Source: Candidatus Nitrosocaldaceae archaeon (GTDB taxonomy: Archaea; Thermoproteota; Nitrososphaeria; Nitrososphaerales; Nitrosocaldaceae). Taken from it: a stretch of DNA of 64,000 nt. A program made the position numbers and the translations under genes. Shown piece after piece: positions 55,901-64,000 of the stretch. The notes under the pieces are model-generated. The model did not search any database and was not told the DNA's origin. It saw only the letters and a program-made list of their open reading frames with translations. Location of the stretch: NCBI GenBank assembly GCA_026002835.1, contig BPGC01000010.1:6008-70007 (forward strand), given 5' to 3'. How positions within the stretch are numbered: the stretch's first letter is position 1; every line of letters begins with the position of its first letter.

Positions 55901-57253
55901 ATGAGCGTAGTATCTGTATCTGATATATGGCAAGAACTTAAGAAGAGTAGGATAGGAATTGCTGGTTTATCTATTCTAGGAGTATTAATAATAATATCTA
56001 TAATAGCTATAGTATCAATACCTCTAGATACATTCAAACAATGGCATAACCAATCCTATTGGGTAGAATATCCTAGAGCAGCTATGCCAGCATGGCTTAA
56101 TATATTCTCTGAGAAGAAGCTGCCAGAACATCTGATCCTTAAACCTATGATAGAGGAGAATGAGAATAGTATAAGGAGTATAGTTCATAGATTTACATTT
56201 GATTATAATGCAGATCTATTCCCTACAGATTTCTTACTAAAGTATGATGTCAGATATACCTCATCTCCATTATTACAATTATCGATAACAAGACCAGATG
56301 GGTTAGAGATGGAGTTAGCAAGATTAACCTTGCCATCGCAGAATAATGATACATTATCTGGAATATTATTCTCTACAGATAATATAATTAAGAAAAGCAT
56401 TACAAATTATCGTGATAACTTTAATTTTGATAGCGACGAACCTACAAGGATTATCTTTGCTGATAAAGATGGTAATATACTTAAAGGAAGGTATGAGGTA
56501 AAGATGACTATATTCTTGTTTGATGAGAGTGATGAAGTTATAGATAGCAAGTTTATTCTTGGAGGAAAGGTATATGGGTTATTTGGCACAGATGAGTTGA
56601 GAAGAGATCTAACTATAGGAATAGTATGGGGAGCACCATTAGCATTATTCATAGGTATAGCTGTATCTGTATTAGCAGTCATAATAGGTTTGATATATGG
56701 AGTTATTGCTGGCTATAAAGGTGGTAATACAGATGAGATGCTTATGAGAGCAAATGATATTGTATATGCCCTCCCAGCATTGCCTTTGCTTATACTCTTA
56801 GCAGTATTTGTTGGCAAAAGCATATTCTTGATGGTAGGTTATCTTATAATATTTAGTTGGGTAGGTATAGCAAAGGTGTCTAGAAGTATGGCTTTACAGA
56901 TAAAGAATATGCAGTATGTAGAAGCTGCTGAATTGATCGGACAATCAAGCATAAAGATAATGTTCAAGCATATAATACCACAGCTATTGCCATATACATT
57001 TGCTAGTATTGCTGTATCAGTTCCTGGAGCAATAATAACTGAGGCTGGTTTGAGTTTTCTAGGGTTAGGAGATCCTACGCTCCCAACATGGGGTCAGATA
57101 TTACATGATGCAAATGTATATGGTGCTTCTGCTAGAGGCTTGTGGTGGTGGATAATACCTCCAGGCGCTATGATAGCATTGACTGGTTTAGCATTTGTAT
57201 TGATAGGAAATGCGTTAGATGCAATAGTAAATCCTAGAATGAGAAAGTTATAA
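55901..57253 (+). CDS. ABC transporter permease, Dpp/Opp type (second subunit) with large external insert
   Basis: DppC-like, 450 aa, whereas ordinary members are near 300. The extra length is an about 180-residue extracytoplasmic segment (roughly 40-220) between helix 1 (LSILGVLIIISIIAIVSI) and helix 2. The coupling loop is in AAELIGQSSIKIMFKHIIPQ, and AGLSFLGLGDPTLPTWGQIL is typical. It starts on the base after the stop of the first permease gene. No solute-binding protein or ATPase gene is present nearby, so the insert may serve as substrate docking. Confidence 0.85.
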   Translation: MSVVSVSDIWQELKKSRIGIAGLSILGVLIIISIIAIVSIPLDTFKQWHNQSYWVEYPRAAMPAWLNIFSEKKLPEHLILKPMIEENENSIRSIVHRFTFDYNADLFPTDFLLKYDVRYTSSPLLQLSITRPDGLEMELARLTLPSQNNDTLSGILFSTDNIIKKSITNYRDNFNFDSDEPTRIIFADKDGNILKGRYEVKMTIFLFDESDEVIDSKFILGGKVYGLFGTDELRRDLTIGIVWGAPLALFIGIAVSVLAVIIGLIYGVIAGYKGGNTDEMLMRANDIVYALPALPLLILLAVFVGKSIFLMVGYLIIFSWVGIAKVSRSMALQIKNMQYVEAAELIGQSSIKIMFKHIIPQLLPYTFASIAVSVPGAIITEAGLSFLGLGDPTLPTWGQILHDANVYGASARGLWWWIIPPGAMIALTGLAFVLIGNALDAIVNPRMRKL

Positions 57254-58639
57254 TCATACTTTATTATTATCCCTAATTACTATTGATCTCAACTTTATGC
57301 TTAATGCTATCATTATAAACGATACAATAACTGCGGTTAGGAATATATTATTATAAGCAGTACTTGATGGATAGCCATTATCTAAACCTATTTGCATAAA
57401 CACACCAGCAACAACTGGTCCAGTCGAACTCCCAATAACTCTAATCAGTGTATGCATTCCAAATCCAATGCCTAGATATCTCTTATCAGTAACTAGTGCA
57501 ATTATATTTGTTATTCCAACATTGATCAATGCTAACCCAACTGCAATTATTGCTAAACCTAAAGTCAATGTATTTATGCTATTATGAAACGTTAATAACG
57601 ATATGAAGCCAAGGGTTACTATACAGATGCCAGCAATTATAGCCTTGATAGAACCAATTCTGGTTATAATAAAACCAGATGTTGGACCAAAGATTAATAA
57701 TATTATTGCAAATGGTAATTGAGTATAAGCTATATCTAATATACTGCCTTCTAATCCATATGGTTTTGGTGCATTAACCAGAATTGGAATGGTTTGGAAT
57801 ATTAAGAACATACAAAAACCTACAAGCATTACTATTATATTTGCTGGAAGTAATGCTCCTTTGAATATTATGAAATTTACCAATGGTTCTTTTACTCTCT
57901 TCTCTCTAATTATAAATGAGATAAATGCTGAGATGCTAATAAATGTTAATATTAATGATAAGTTATGGTTCTCATCTATGTATGTTAATGCTAGCAAGAA
58001 TGAACCTATTGCTATTGCTAGAGTTAATGCTCCTAGATAATCTATGCTATTGCTATTATTAACCTCTTCTCTAATCCTTAATCTGTATATCAATATAGTT
58101 AATATGACTGCTATAGGTGCTATGCTAAAATAAGTAAATCTCCATCCATACAAATGTATTATGTTTGCACCTATTAGCAAACCTATTACCGTTCCAGCAG
58201 CAAACATTGATGTTATGAACCCTTGCCCTATAGCTATCTTATCTCTAGGAAACTCACCTCTAACTATATTCAGTGCTATAGGAAACATTGCTATTCCTAA
58301 ACCTTGAATACCTCTGATTACTAATAATAGATAGATATTATCTACAAAACCTCCTATGCTAACACCAGTAGTATAGATAAGCATTAAGATTAATAATAAT
58401 CTCTTCTTACCGTATAGATCTGACAATCTTCCTATTATAGGAGTACTTATTGCTCCAATTATTAGATACATTGCTAATATCCATGATGATAAACTATATG
58501 ATAGATTAAATTCATCTATTAGTATAGGAAGAGCTGGAGCAAGCATCCTCTCAGCATACATAACCATCGTTGCTATTGAAGATAATACTAGCAGAGTCTT
58601 CCATGCTGATCTAGGGATCTTGCTACCTTTTAGAACCAT
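57254..58639 (-). CDS. Major facilitator superfamily transporter (drug/H+ antiporter-like)
   Basis: The 461-aa protein has 12-14 hydrophobic helices. The motif-A loop GRLSDLYGKKRLL and the antiporter-type stretch LLVIRGIQGLGIAMFPIAL are clear. Efflux of small molecules by proton exchange is the family's usual role. It is convergent with the permease pair and ends on the base next to their stop codon. Substrate unknown. Confidence 0.88.
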   Translation of the reverse strand: MVLKGSKIPRSAWKTLLVLSSIATMVMYAERMLAPALPILIDEFNLSYSLSSWILAMYLIIGAISTPIIGRLSDLYGKKRLLLILMLIYTTGVSIGGFVDNIYLLLVIRGIQGLGIAMFPIALNIVRGEFPRDKIAIGQGFITSMFAAGTVIGLLIGANIIHLYGWRFTYFSIAPIAVILTILIYRLRIREEVNNSNSIDYLGALTLAIAIGSFLLALTYIDENHNLSLILTFISISAFISFIIREKRVKEPLVNFIIFKGALLPANIIVMLVGFCMFLIFQTIPILVNAPKPYGLEGSILDIAYTQLPFAIILLIFGPTSGFIITRIGSIKAIIAGICIVTLGFISLLTFHNSINTLTLGLAIIAVGLALINVGITNIIALVTDKRYLGIGFGMHTLIRVIGSSTGPVVAGVFMQIGLDNGYPSSTAYNNIFLTAVIVSFIMIALSIKLRSIVIRDNNKV

Positions 58640-58670
58640 TTGTAATTATTAAATTATCTATAATATTAAA

Positions 58671-59366
58671 TTAATCGGTTTCTAACTTCTTCTCTATCCT
58701 TTCTATTAGCAAATGATTAACTTCAATACCTATACATCTCCTCCTCAATTTTAGACATGCCTTCATAGTAGTGCCAGAGCCTAAACATGGATCAACTATT
58801 AAATCGCCTTCATTACTTGATGTTTTAATACATTTCTCAACTAATTGATCTGGCAATTCATTCCCAGCAGTCTTCATGCCTCGATTATACTTTCTTTTGA
58901 TATACCATACATCCTCAGCATAATTCTCTGGTTTATTGAATGTATAATTATCAATATCTTTTACTGCTAATAATAGATGGTAATGGCTAGTAACAAACCT
59001 TCTTTTAGTATATACACCAAACTGATACTTCCATATACAATGATTTAATGTATGAAATCCATGATCATCTATAGCATTCAATACATGCTTTAGATTATTC
59101 CAACCAGATATTATCCATAAACTTCCATTATCTTTCAGATTATCATAACACCATTTTATCAACTCATTTATGAATATTGGATACTCTTCCCTATCAATCT
59201 CTACATATGCTAAAGCATCTGGTTTTCTATTATATGTATGCATATTAGCATTAAAGTTTATAGCAAATGGTGGATCTACAAATATCATATCAGCTTTCTC
59301 TTCTAATCTAACATTCCTAAAATCATCGAATATTATCTTGTGATCTTTATCTATCTCATATATCAT
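58671..59366 (-). CDS. DNA N4/N6 methyltransferase, no partner nuclease
   Basis: The 231-aa product belongs to the exocyclic-amino DNA methyltransferases. The catalytic DPPF is in FVDPPFAINFNAN, and the SAM-binding GSGTT is in DPCLGSGTTMKACLKL near the C-terminus, giving a beta-class order (DPPF first). No restriction gene is adjacent. It overlaps the argF gene by 4 bases and is the last gene of the pfdA-ftsY-argF unit. Confidence 0.85.
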   Translation of the reverse strand: MIYEIDKDHKIIFDDFRNVRLEEKADMIFVDPPFAINFNANMHTYNRKPDALAYVEIDREEYPIFINELIKWCYDNLKDNGSLWIISGWNNLKHVLNAIDDHGFHTLNHCIWKYQFGVYTKRRFVTSHYHLLLAVKDIDNYTFNKPENYAEDVWYIKRKYNRGMKTAGNELPDQLVEKCIKTSSNEGDLIVDPCLGSGTTMKACLKLRRRCIGIEVNHLLIERIEKKLETD

Positions 59367-60256
59367 TTTAATAATCTAACAAGTAATGCCTTTTGTGCAT
59401 GTAACCTATTCTCTGCTTGCTGCCATACGACAGATCTATCACTATCAATAACATCATCTGTAACCTCTTCTCCTCTCTTTGCTGGTAAGCAGTGCATAAA
59501 TATAGCATCCTCTTTTGCTAATGAGAATAATTCACTATTAACTTGGTAATCTGGTAAGAATATCTTTAACCTTTCTTCCCTCTCTTCTTCATGACCCATC
59601 GATACAAATGAATCAGTGTATACAATATCAGCATCCTTGATAGCCTTTCTAGGATCATGTATTATCTCTACTGAATCTTTAGCAAAATTCAATGCCTCTT
59701 CATATGGTTCATAACCTTCTGGACATCCAACTCTAACTTTTATGTTTGATAAATGGCAGCCTATTATCAAAGAGTTACATACATTATTGCCATCACCAAT
59801 CCATGCTAATGTTAGATTATCTCTATTCTTAACTTCTCTTATCGTTAATAGATCTCCTAATATTTGACAAGGATGATATAATTCAGATAACATATTGATT
59901 ACTGGAACTCTTGATGCCTTTGCTAACCTTACAACATCATCATGAGCATAAACTCTAGCACCAATACCATTAGAGTATAATGCTAATGTTCTAGCAGTAT
60001 CCTCTATACTTTCTCCTCTAGATAATTGTATATCATTGATATTAAGGCTAATAGCATTACCTCCTAACTCTAGCATAGCTACTTCAAAACTTACCCTAGT
60101 TCGAGTAGATGCTTTCTGGAATATCATAGTAAATACTTTATTCTTTAATAACTGATTATATCTATCCTTCTTCAACTTTATAGCAGATTCTATAATTGCA
60201 TTTAACTCATCCTTATCCAATTCCATAAGAGATAATATATCTTTATCCATTACCAC
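59363..60256 (-). CDS. argF: Ornithine carbamoyltransferase
   Basis: It makes citrulline from ornithine and carbamoyl phosphate. Carbamoyl phosphate-binding STRTRVSFEVA and the HPCQILGDLL segment are present, and MHCLPAKRGEEVTDDVID is the ornithine-side signature that separates it from aspartate carbamoyltransferase. About 297 aa. MDKDIL at Met3 may be the true start. It overlaps ftsY by 14 bases. Confidence 0.93.
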   Translation of the reverse strand: MVMDKDILSLMELDKDELNAIIESAIKLKKDRYNQLLKNKVFTMIFQKASTRTRVSFEVAMLELGGNAISLNINDIQLSRGESIEDTARTLALYSNGIGARVYAHDDVVRLAKASRVPVINMLSELYHPCQILGDLLTIREVKNRDNLTLAWIGDGNNVCNSLIIGCHLSNIKVRVGCPEGYEPYEEALNFAKDSVEIIHDPRKAIKDADIVYTDSFVSMGHEEEREERLKIFLPDYQVNSELFSLAKEDAIFMHCLPAKRGEEVTDDVIDSDRSVVWQQAENRLHAQKALLVRLLK

Positions 60257-61148
60257 TCACCAAAGAATCTACAAACTTTACTGGATCAAATGGGATTAGA
60301 TCATCATACTCTTGTCCAACACCAATATATAGAATCGGTTTATTTGTTATATACACGATTGATAATGCAGCTCCACCTTTAACATCTGCATCTGCTTTTG
60401 TTAATATAGCAGCATCAAAATTTGTATAATTATAAAATTCTCTAGCCTGATTGATAGTATCATTACCAGCAAGAGAATCTCCAACGAATATCTTCAGATT
60501 AGGTTTGACTACTCTAATTATCTTACTCATCTCATCCATCAAGTTCTTATTAGTTTGTATCCTTCCAGCTGTATCTACTAGAACCACATCTAACCTATGA
60601 GATTTTGCATATAATACAGCATCCTTCCCTACTGCTGCTGGGTCTGCTCCATATCTTTGCGCAATGACTCTAATGCCTAATCTTTCTCCATGTATTGTTA
60701 ACTGTTCAATAGCCCCAGCTCTATGAGTATCGCCAGCAGCCATCACTACAGATAATCCTTCCTTCTTTATCATATTTGCAACTTTTGCTATAGTTGTTGT
60801 CTTACCAGTGCCATTTATGCCTAAGAATACTATAACGAAGGGTTTCTCAGACTGTTTTATGGTATTTATAAGATCAATGCTGCCAGCCTTCTCAAACAAA
60901 CTTAATAAATAATTTCTTAGCCAACTTCTTATAACCTCTTCCCTCTTCTCATCATTTTCCAATCTTCTACCAACTAATTCCTCCTTCATCCTCTTCTCTA
61001 GATCTTCTATAACCTCTTGTGCAACGTCACTCTCAAGTAAAGCAAGTTCTAGATCAAAAAATATCTCATCTATATCCTTCTCTGTGAGCTCTTTACTACT
61101 TACCTTCTTTATAGTATTAGAGAATGCCTTCTTGATCTTATCAAACAT
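60243..61148 (-). CDS. ftsY: Signal recognition particle receptor FtsY
   Basis: A membrane-associated SRP GTPase that docks ribosomes translating membrane proteins. An N-domain with acidic helices is followed by the G domain: P-loop GINGTGKTTT, DTAGRIQTN and TKADADVKGG. At 301 aa it lacks a long acidic N-terminal extension, as usual for archaea. It is ten bases downstream of pfdA. Confidence 0.95.
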   Translation of the reverse strand: MFDKIKKAFSNTIKKVSSKELTEKDIDEIFFDLELALLESDVAQEVIEDLEKRMKEELVGRRLENDEKREEVIRSWLRNYLLSLFEKAGSIDLINTIKQSEKPFVIVFLGINGTGKTTTIAKVANMIKKEGLSVVMAAGDTHRAGAIEQLTIHGERLGIRVIAQRYGADPAAVGKDAVLYAKSHRLDVVLVDTAGRIQTNKNLMDEMSKIIRVVKPNLKIFVGDSLAGNDTINQAREFYNYTNFDAAILTKADADVKGGAALSIVYITNKPILYIGVGQEYDDLIPFDPVKFVDSLVSGNG

Positions 61149-61157
61149 GCCTCCTCA

Positions 61158-61583
61158 CTACTGTTGCTGCATTTGCATCTGTATTACTAACTCGTTAGCC
61201 TCTCTTCTCATCTGCTCCATTCTAAGTTGGATATCTCGTTTCTGAGATGTTATGTTATTCAATGCTGCTTCTAACTCTCTTAACCTATTCTCTATGAATG
61301 CTATTGCATCTTCTCTCTTCTTCTCTATAGATATACCAGCTCCTACATTAACCAAGAACTTTGCATCTTCTTTAATCAAAGATTGAACATATACTCCCAT
61401 ACCTATTGGCATTAACACATCTGCTGATTTTGTTAACCCTCTTAATGCTTCAGCTGCTAGTTTACCTTCTTCGATCAATCTTACAACAGCTGCCTCTTTT
61501 GTAACAAGATCATTAAGATAAGCTTCCATACTCTTTAATTGAGCAATCATATTTTGTAATCTCTCATCCATGCTCATACACAA
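61158..61583 (-). CDS. pfdA: Prefoldin alpha subunit
   Basis: Prefoldin captures unfolded proteins and hands them to the thermosome. The 141-aa product is coiled coil at both ends (MIAQLKSMEAYLNDLVTKEA, and ITSQKRDIQLRMEQMRREAN) with a central beta hairpin PIGMGVYVQSLI. MDERLQNMIAQ, four codons after the first ATG, may be the real start. It heads the pfdA-ftsY-argF unit. Confidence 0.9.
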   Translation of the reverse strand: MCMSMDERLQNMIAQLKSMEAYLNDLVTKEAAVVRLIEEGKLAAEALRGLTKSADVLMPIGMGVYVQSLIKEDAKFLVNVGAGISIEKKREDAIAFIENRLRELEAALNNITSQKRDIQLRMEQMRREANELVIQMQMQQQ

Positions 61584-61600
61584 TCAAAGATTAAACCATT

Positions 61601-61738
61601 TTATAAACTCTTTAGAATCTCTGGCTTTAATCTAAGATATAGTTTATCCTTATGAGCATTATATACATGCAATTCATACTTTTCGTAACTAGGAAACTCT
61701 TCTTTACACTCTTTACATCTTAATACATATTTGCCCAT
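61601..61738 (-). CDS. C2H2-type zinc finger mini-protein (45 aa)
   Basis: This short frame lies upstream of pfdA on the same strand. Cys8 and Cys11 (CKEC) and His24 and His29 (HVYNAH) form a single C2H2 zinc finger, followed by a basic tail. It is probably co-transcribed with pfdA. The family is not recognised; DNA or RNA binding is likely. Confidence 0.65.
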   Translation of the reverse strand: MGKYVLRCKECKEEFPSYEKYELHVYNAHKDKLYLRLKPEILKSL

Positions 61739-61768
61739 ATTATTATATAGACGATACTAGAATAATAA

Positions 61769-62923
61769 TCAACCCCATACCTTCTCTTTGAATGTGATCT
61801 TCTTATTGAATAAGAAGTTACCTATCGATGCTAACCCTACAGCTAGCAATAATGCTAACGAATAATCCATATCATATCTATTCATAAATAGGTCTAGAGT
61901 TGATAATTGTATAAATGCTCCTAAAGAACTGAATAATGAGTATAATCCATACTGTTTGAAGAAATGTTTAGGTTTAAAATTTCTATCTTCAAACGTCCAT
62001 ATCTTATTAAGGATGAAATTACTTGTTATAGATGATATTATACCTCCTAAACTCCCATAAAACTGCCCAATAAATAATGATAATAATAGAGACATGCTAT
62101 AGTTTACAAATAAACCACTCAGTCCTACGGTATAAAATCTAGCCGCTTTTGATAAGAATAATACAGAACTTCTCTTCTCTTTCATACCATACTCAGATCT
62201 TCTTCCATATCTATAAAGTCTCCAGATAGATCTAATATAATCTATCGCAACGTTAATATCTAACTTACTATTCCCAGCATCTCTATTTACAAATGTATAT
62301 GGAATCTCTTTAACCTTAATCTTATCAGACTTTACAATTATCTCTAATAACAGTTTATATCCTAAAGCATCGAACTTTATATTAGATATTATCCTTTTCT
62401 TGAAAGCAAAAAATCCAGATAATGGATCTTTAATACTAACTTTTAGGATACATTCGGCTAGTTTTTTAGCACTAACGCTCATCAATTTACGAGTAATTGG
62501 CCATCCTACTATCTTGCTACCATTCACATATCTTGAGGCTATAACTAGATCATGTTTGTCCAATTCTTTAATTATATCTGGTATAATTGAAGGAGGATGA
62601 GAGAAATCTGCATCCATAACTAGTATATTATCTCCATTAGATGCTTTTATTCCATCTAGTATAGCTTTTGATAAACCTTCTTTCTTATCTCTATGTAATA
62701 CTCTTATGATCTTATCTGATCTTTTAGCATAATCTTCTGCTATAATCCCAGTTCCATCTGGAGAGTTATCATCAACTATTATAATCTCTGATGGTATATA
62801 GTTAGGAATATTTGCTGATATCTCATCTAACAATCTTGTTATATTATATGATTCATTGTAAGTAGGAACTATTATTGATAATGCTACTTTATTAGTATCA
62901 AGCCATTCTGTATGAGTTTGCAC
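61769..62923 (-). CDS. Polyprenyl-phosphate glycosyltransferase (GT2) fused to GtrA-like membrane domain
   Basis: Residues about 10-230 form a DPM1-like glycosyltransferase: IIVPTYNESYNITRLL, EIIIVDDNSPDGT, and MDADFSHPP with the metal-binding Asp. The C-terminal 130 residues have four hydrophobic helices of the GtrA type (LSGLFVNYSMSLLLSLFIG onward) that may flip or anchor the lipid-linked sugar. The likely reaction makes dolichol-phosphate sugar for protein glycosylation. Confidence 0.9.
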   Translation of the reverse strand: MQTHTEWLDTNKVALSIIVPTYNESYNITRLLDEISANIPNYIPSEIIIVDDNSPDGTGIIAEDYAKRSDKIIRVLHRDKKEGLSKAILDGIKASNGDNILVMDADFSHPPSIIPDIIKELDKHDLVIASRYVNGSKIVGWPITRKLMSVSAKKLAECILKVSIKDPLSGFFAFKKRIISNIKFDALGYKLLLEIIVKSDKIKVKEIPYTFVNRDAGNSKLDINVAIDYIRSIWRLYRYGRRSEYGMKEKRSSVLFLSKAARFYTVGLSGLFVNYSMSLLLSLFIGQFYGSLGGIISSITSNFILNKIWTFEDRNFKPKHFFKQYGLYSLFSSLGAFIQLSTLDLFMNRYDMDYSLALLLAVGLASIGNFLFNKKITFKEKVWG

Positions 62924-63180
62924 AAGAATGATATGTTATACTTATATAAATTATTTAGGTTATAATAGTATTAATTTAATTATCAAGATCTTTGCCAGAA
63001 CTAAAATGTTTGAAATAATATATTAATATAAAAAAGAGTCATATAAGCTTTGTATTAGAATACATGATAATATTAACTAAATTATACATAAATGATAATT
63101 TTTAGTGCAATCATTCTAGTATTATCATCTTGTTACATACATAATATAATATAATAAAAATATTTATATATTATTTTGTA

Positions 63181-63993
63181 ATGAATATAATATTGAATGA
63201 GTATAGTGGCTATATAAAATCGAAATATAATATATACTATAGAAATTATAAATCATCAAATAGTCGGGCTAGTATAATATGTATACATGGTATATTATCT
63301 GATTCTAGATTATTCAACAATTTTGCTACTGCTCTTGTTAAGTATGACTACGATGTGTATGCAATAGATCTCCCAGGTTATGGATTATCCGAAGGAGAAA
63401 AAGGAAATGTAGATTTCGAATATACAATTGAATCTATACATGACTTTATATTCAGTTTTAATGATAAACCGTTCTTACTAGGTTTTAGCTTAGGTACTAT
63501 TTATGCGATTTATTATGCTAGCAGATACAAGGATATTAAAGGGTTGATATTAGCAGCATCTTTATTCCATCCTATAAGGTCAGAACTTCCAGAGTATGCT
63601 AATAGGATATACAAGCTATACCAAGAAAATCCAGAAGGAAAAGTAAACCTATTAGAATGTATACATTTAGATGACGATAAGTATAATTATATACTAAATG
63701 ATCGGTTATGTAATAAAGAGTATAAATTAGCATATCTGGCAGATATATTCATAAAGGCTACCGATGCTACAATATTAGAGAAGGTAGATTGTCCAGTTCT
63801 AATCTTACACGGCAAGTATGATGCATTTACTAGCATAAATCAAGTTAAAGAGACATATAGATTGATAGCAAGTAAAAATAAGAGGTTAGAAATATTAGAT
63901 ACTGATCATTGGTTATGCAATACGTTCTTTTATAATGGAAGTAAAGATTCAGACGTTATAAATATAATAAAAGAATGGTTATCTAGTGTATAA
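63181..63993 (+). CDS. Alpha/beta hydrolase (monoglyceride-lipase-like)
   Basis: The 270-aa product has an oxyanion HG in CIHGILSDSRLF, the nucleophile Ser in LLGFSLGTIYAIYYA, an acid Asp in LHGKYDAFTS and the catalytic His in LDTDHWL. DLPGYGLSEGEKG precedes the nucleophile region. It probably cleaves an ester or peroxide-like substrate in the cytosol. The 257-base gap before it is extremely AT-rich. Confidence 0.85.
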   Translation: MNIILNEYSGYIKSKYNIYYRNYKSSNSRASIICIHGILSDSRLFNNFATALVKYDYDVYAIDLPGYGLSEGEKGNVDFEYTIESIHDFIFSFNDKPFLLGFSLGTIYAIYYASRYKDIKGLILAASLFHPIRSELPEYANRIYKLYQENPEGKVNLLECIHLDDDKYNYILNDRLCNKEYKLAYLADIFIKATDATILEKVDCPVLILHGKYDAFTSINQVKETYRLIASKNKRLEILDTDHWLCNTFFYNGSKDSDVINIIKEWLSSV

Positions 63994-64000
63994 AATTGGT

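Overview
The window is AT-rich archaeal DNA. Most of its core genes point to the Nitrososphaeria (Thaumarchaeota). They include transcription factor E, a group II chaperonin, a proteasome beta subunit next to the aCPSF1 termination nuclease, a GINS-like replication protein, SepF, prefoldin alpha, FtsY and the archaeal pterin kinase MptE. A thermophilic member is plausible, but that is inference and no rRNA is present to settle it.

Layout. Positions 1-17.1 kb are mostly chromosomal housekeeping: partial glyA, a DegT/DnrJ aminotransferase, TFE, a UbiA prenyltransferase, regulators including an Lrp protein with an operator-like palindrome, an M24 peptidase, a PP-loop ATPase, sepF, psmB-aCPSF1 and a two-component pair. 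One 984-bp IS interrupts this stretch. From 17.2 to 43 kb is an accessory region. It holds a decayed flavoprotein disulfide reductase split by IS copy 2, tRNA-Asp, and an odd tRNA-Lys that needs two 13-nt insertions removed. Next come a frameshifted tyrosine integrase, a winged-helix protein and a large PrimPol/SF3-helicase replication protein, followed by a 0.4-kb cluster of 9-bp-spaced GTTAC iterons that looks like an integrated plasmid or viral origin. A complete type I-B CRISPR-Cas locus (cas6-8-7-5-3-4-1-2) and an 11-repeat array follow. An IS6-like remnant has rewritten the last codons of cas6, and an IS1595-type element abuts the end of the array. Beyond are two inverted near-identical IS1595 pseudo-copies, two paralogous secreted proteins, a 727-aa surface protein, and an older IS5-like pseudogene with IS copy 3 nested inside it.

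From 44 kb to the end the region is core again: thermosome, a PfkB kinase, guaA, GINS, mptE with a dihydropteroate synthase-like gene, a beta-propeller-like secreted protein, then pfdA-ftsY-argF-DNA methyltransferase, a GT2-GtrA glycosyltransferase and an alpha/beta hydrolase. The most interesting locus lies at 52.4-58.6 kb. A 60-aa protein resembling the nitrile-hydratase-type leader (NHLP) precursors of RiPPs is divergently transcribed from a ycaO-tfuA pair, the enzyme pair known to make peptide-backbone thioamides. Two Dpp/Opp-type permease genes and an MFS exporter lie next to it. This looks like a candidate archaeal RiPP or protein-thioamidation locus with transport.

The accessory region reads as layered events: element integration at a tRNA, decay of its integrase, and repeated IS insertion with target duplications that can still be read. 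At least one IS-linked loss next to the CRISPR array is likely. Functions were assigned by reading motifs only; no database search was possible.
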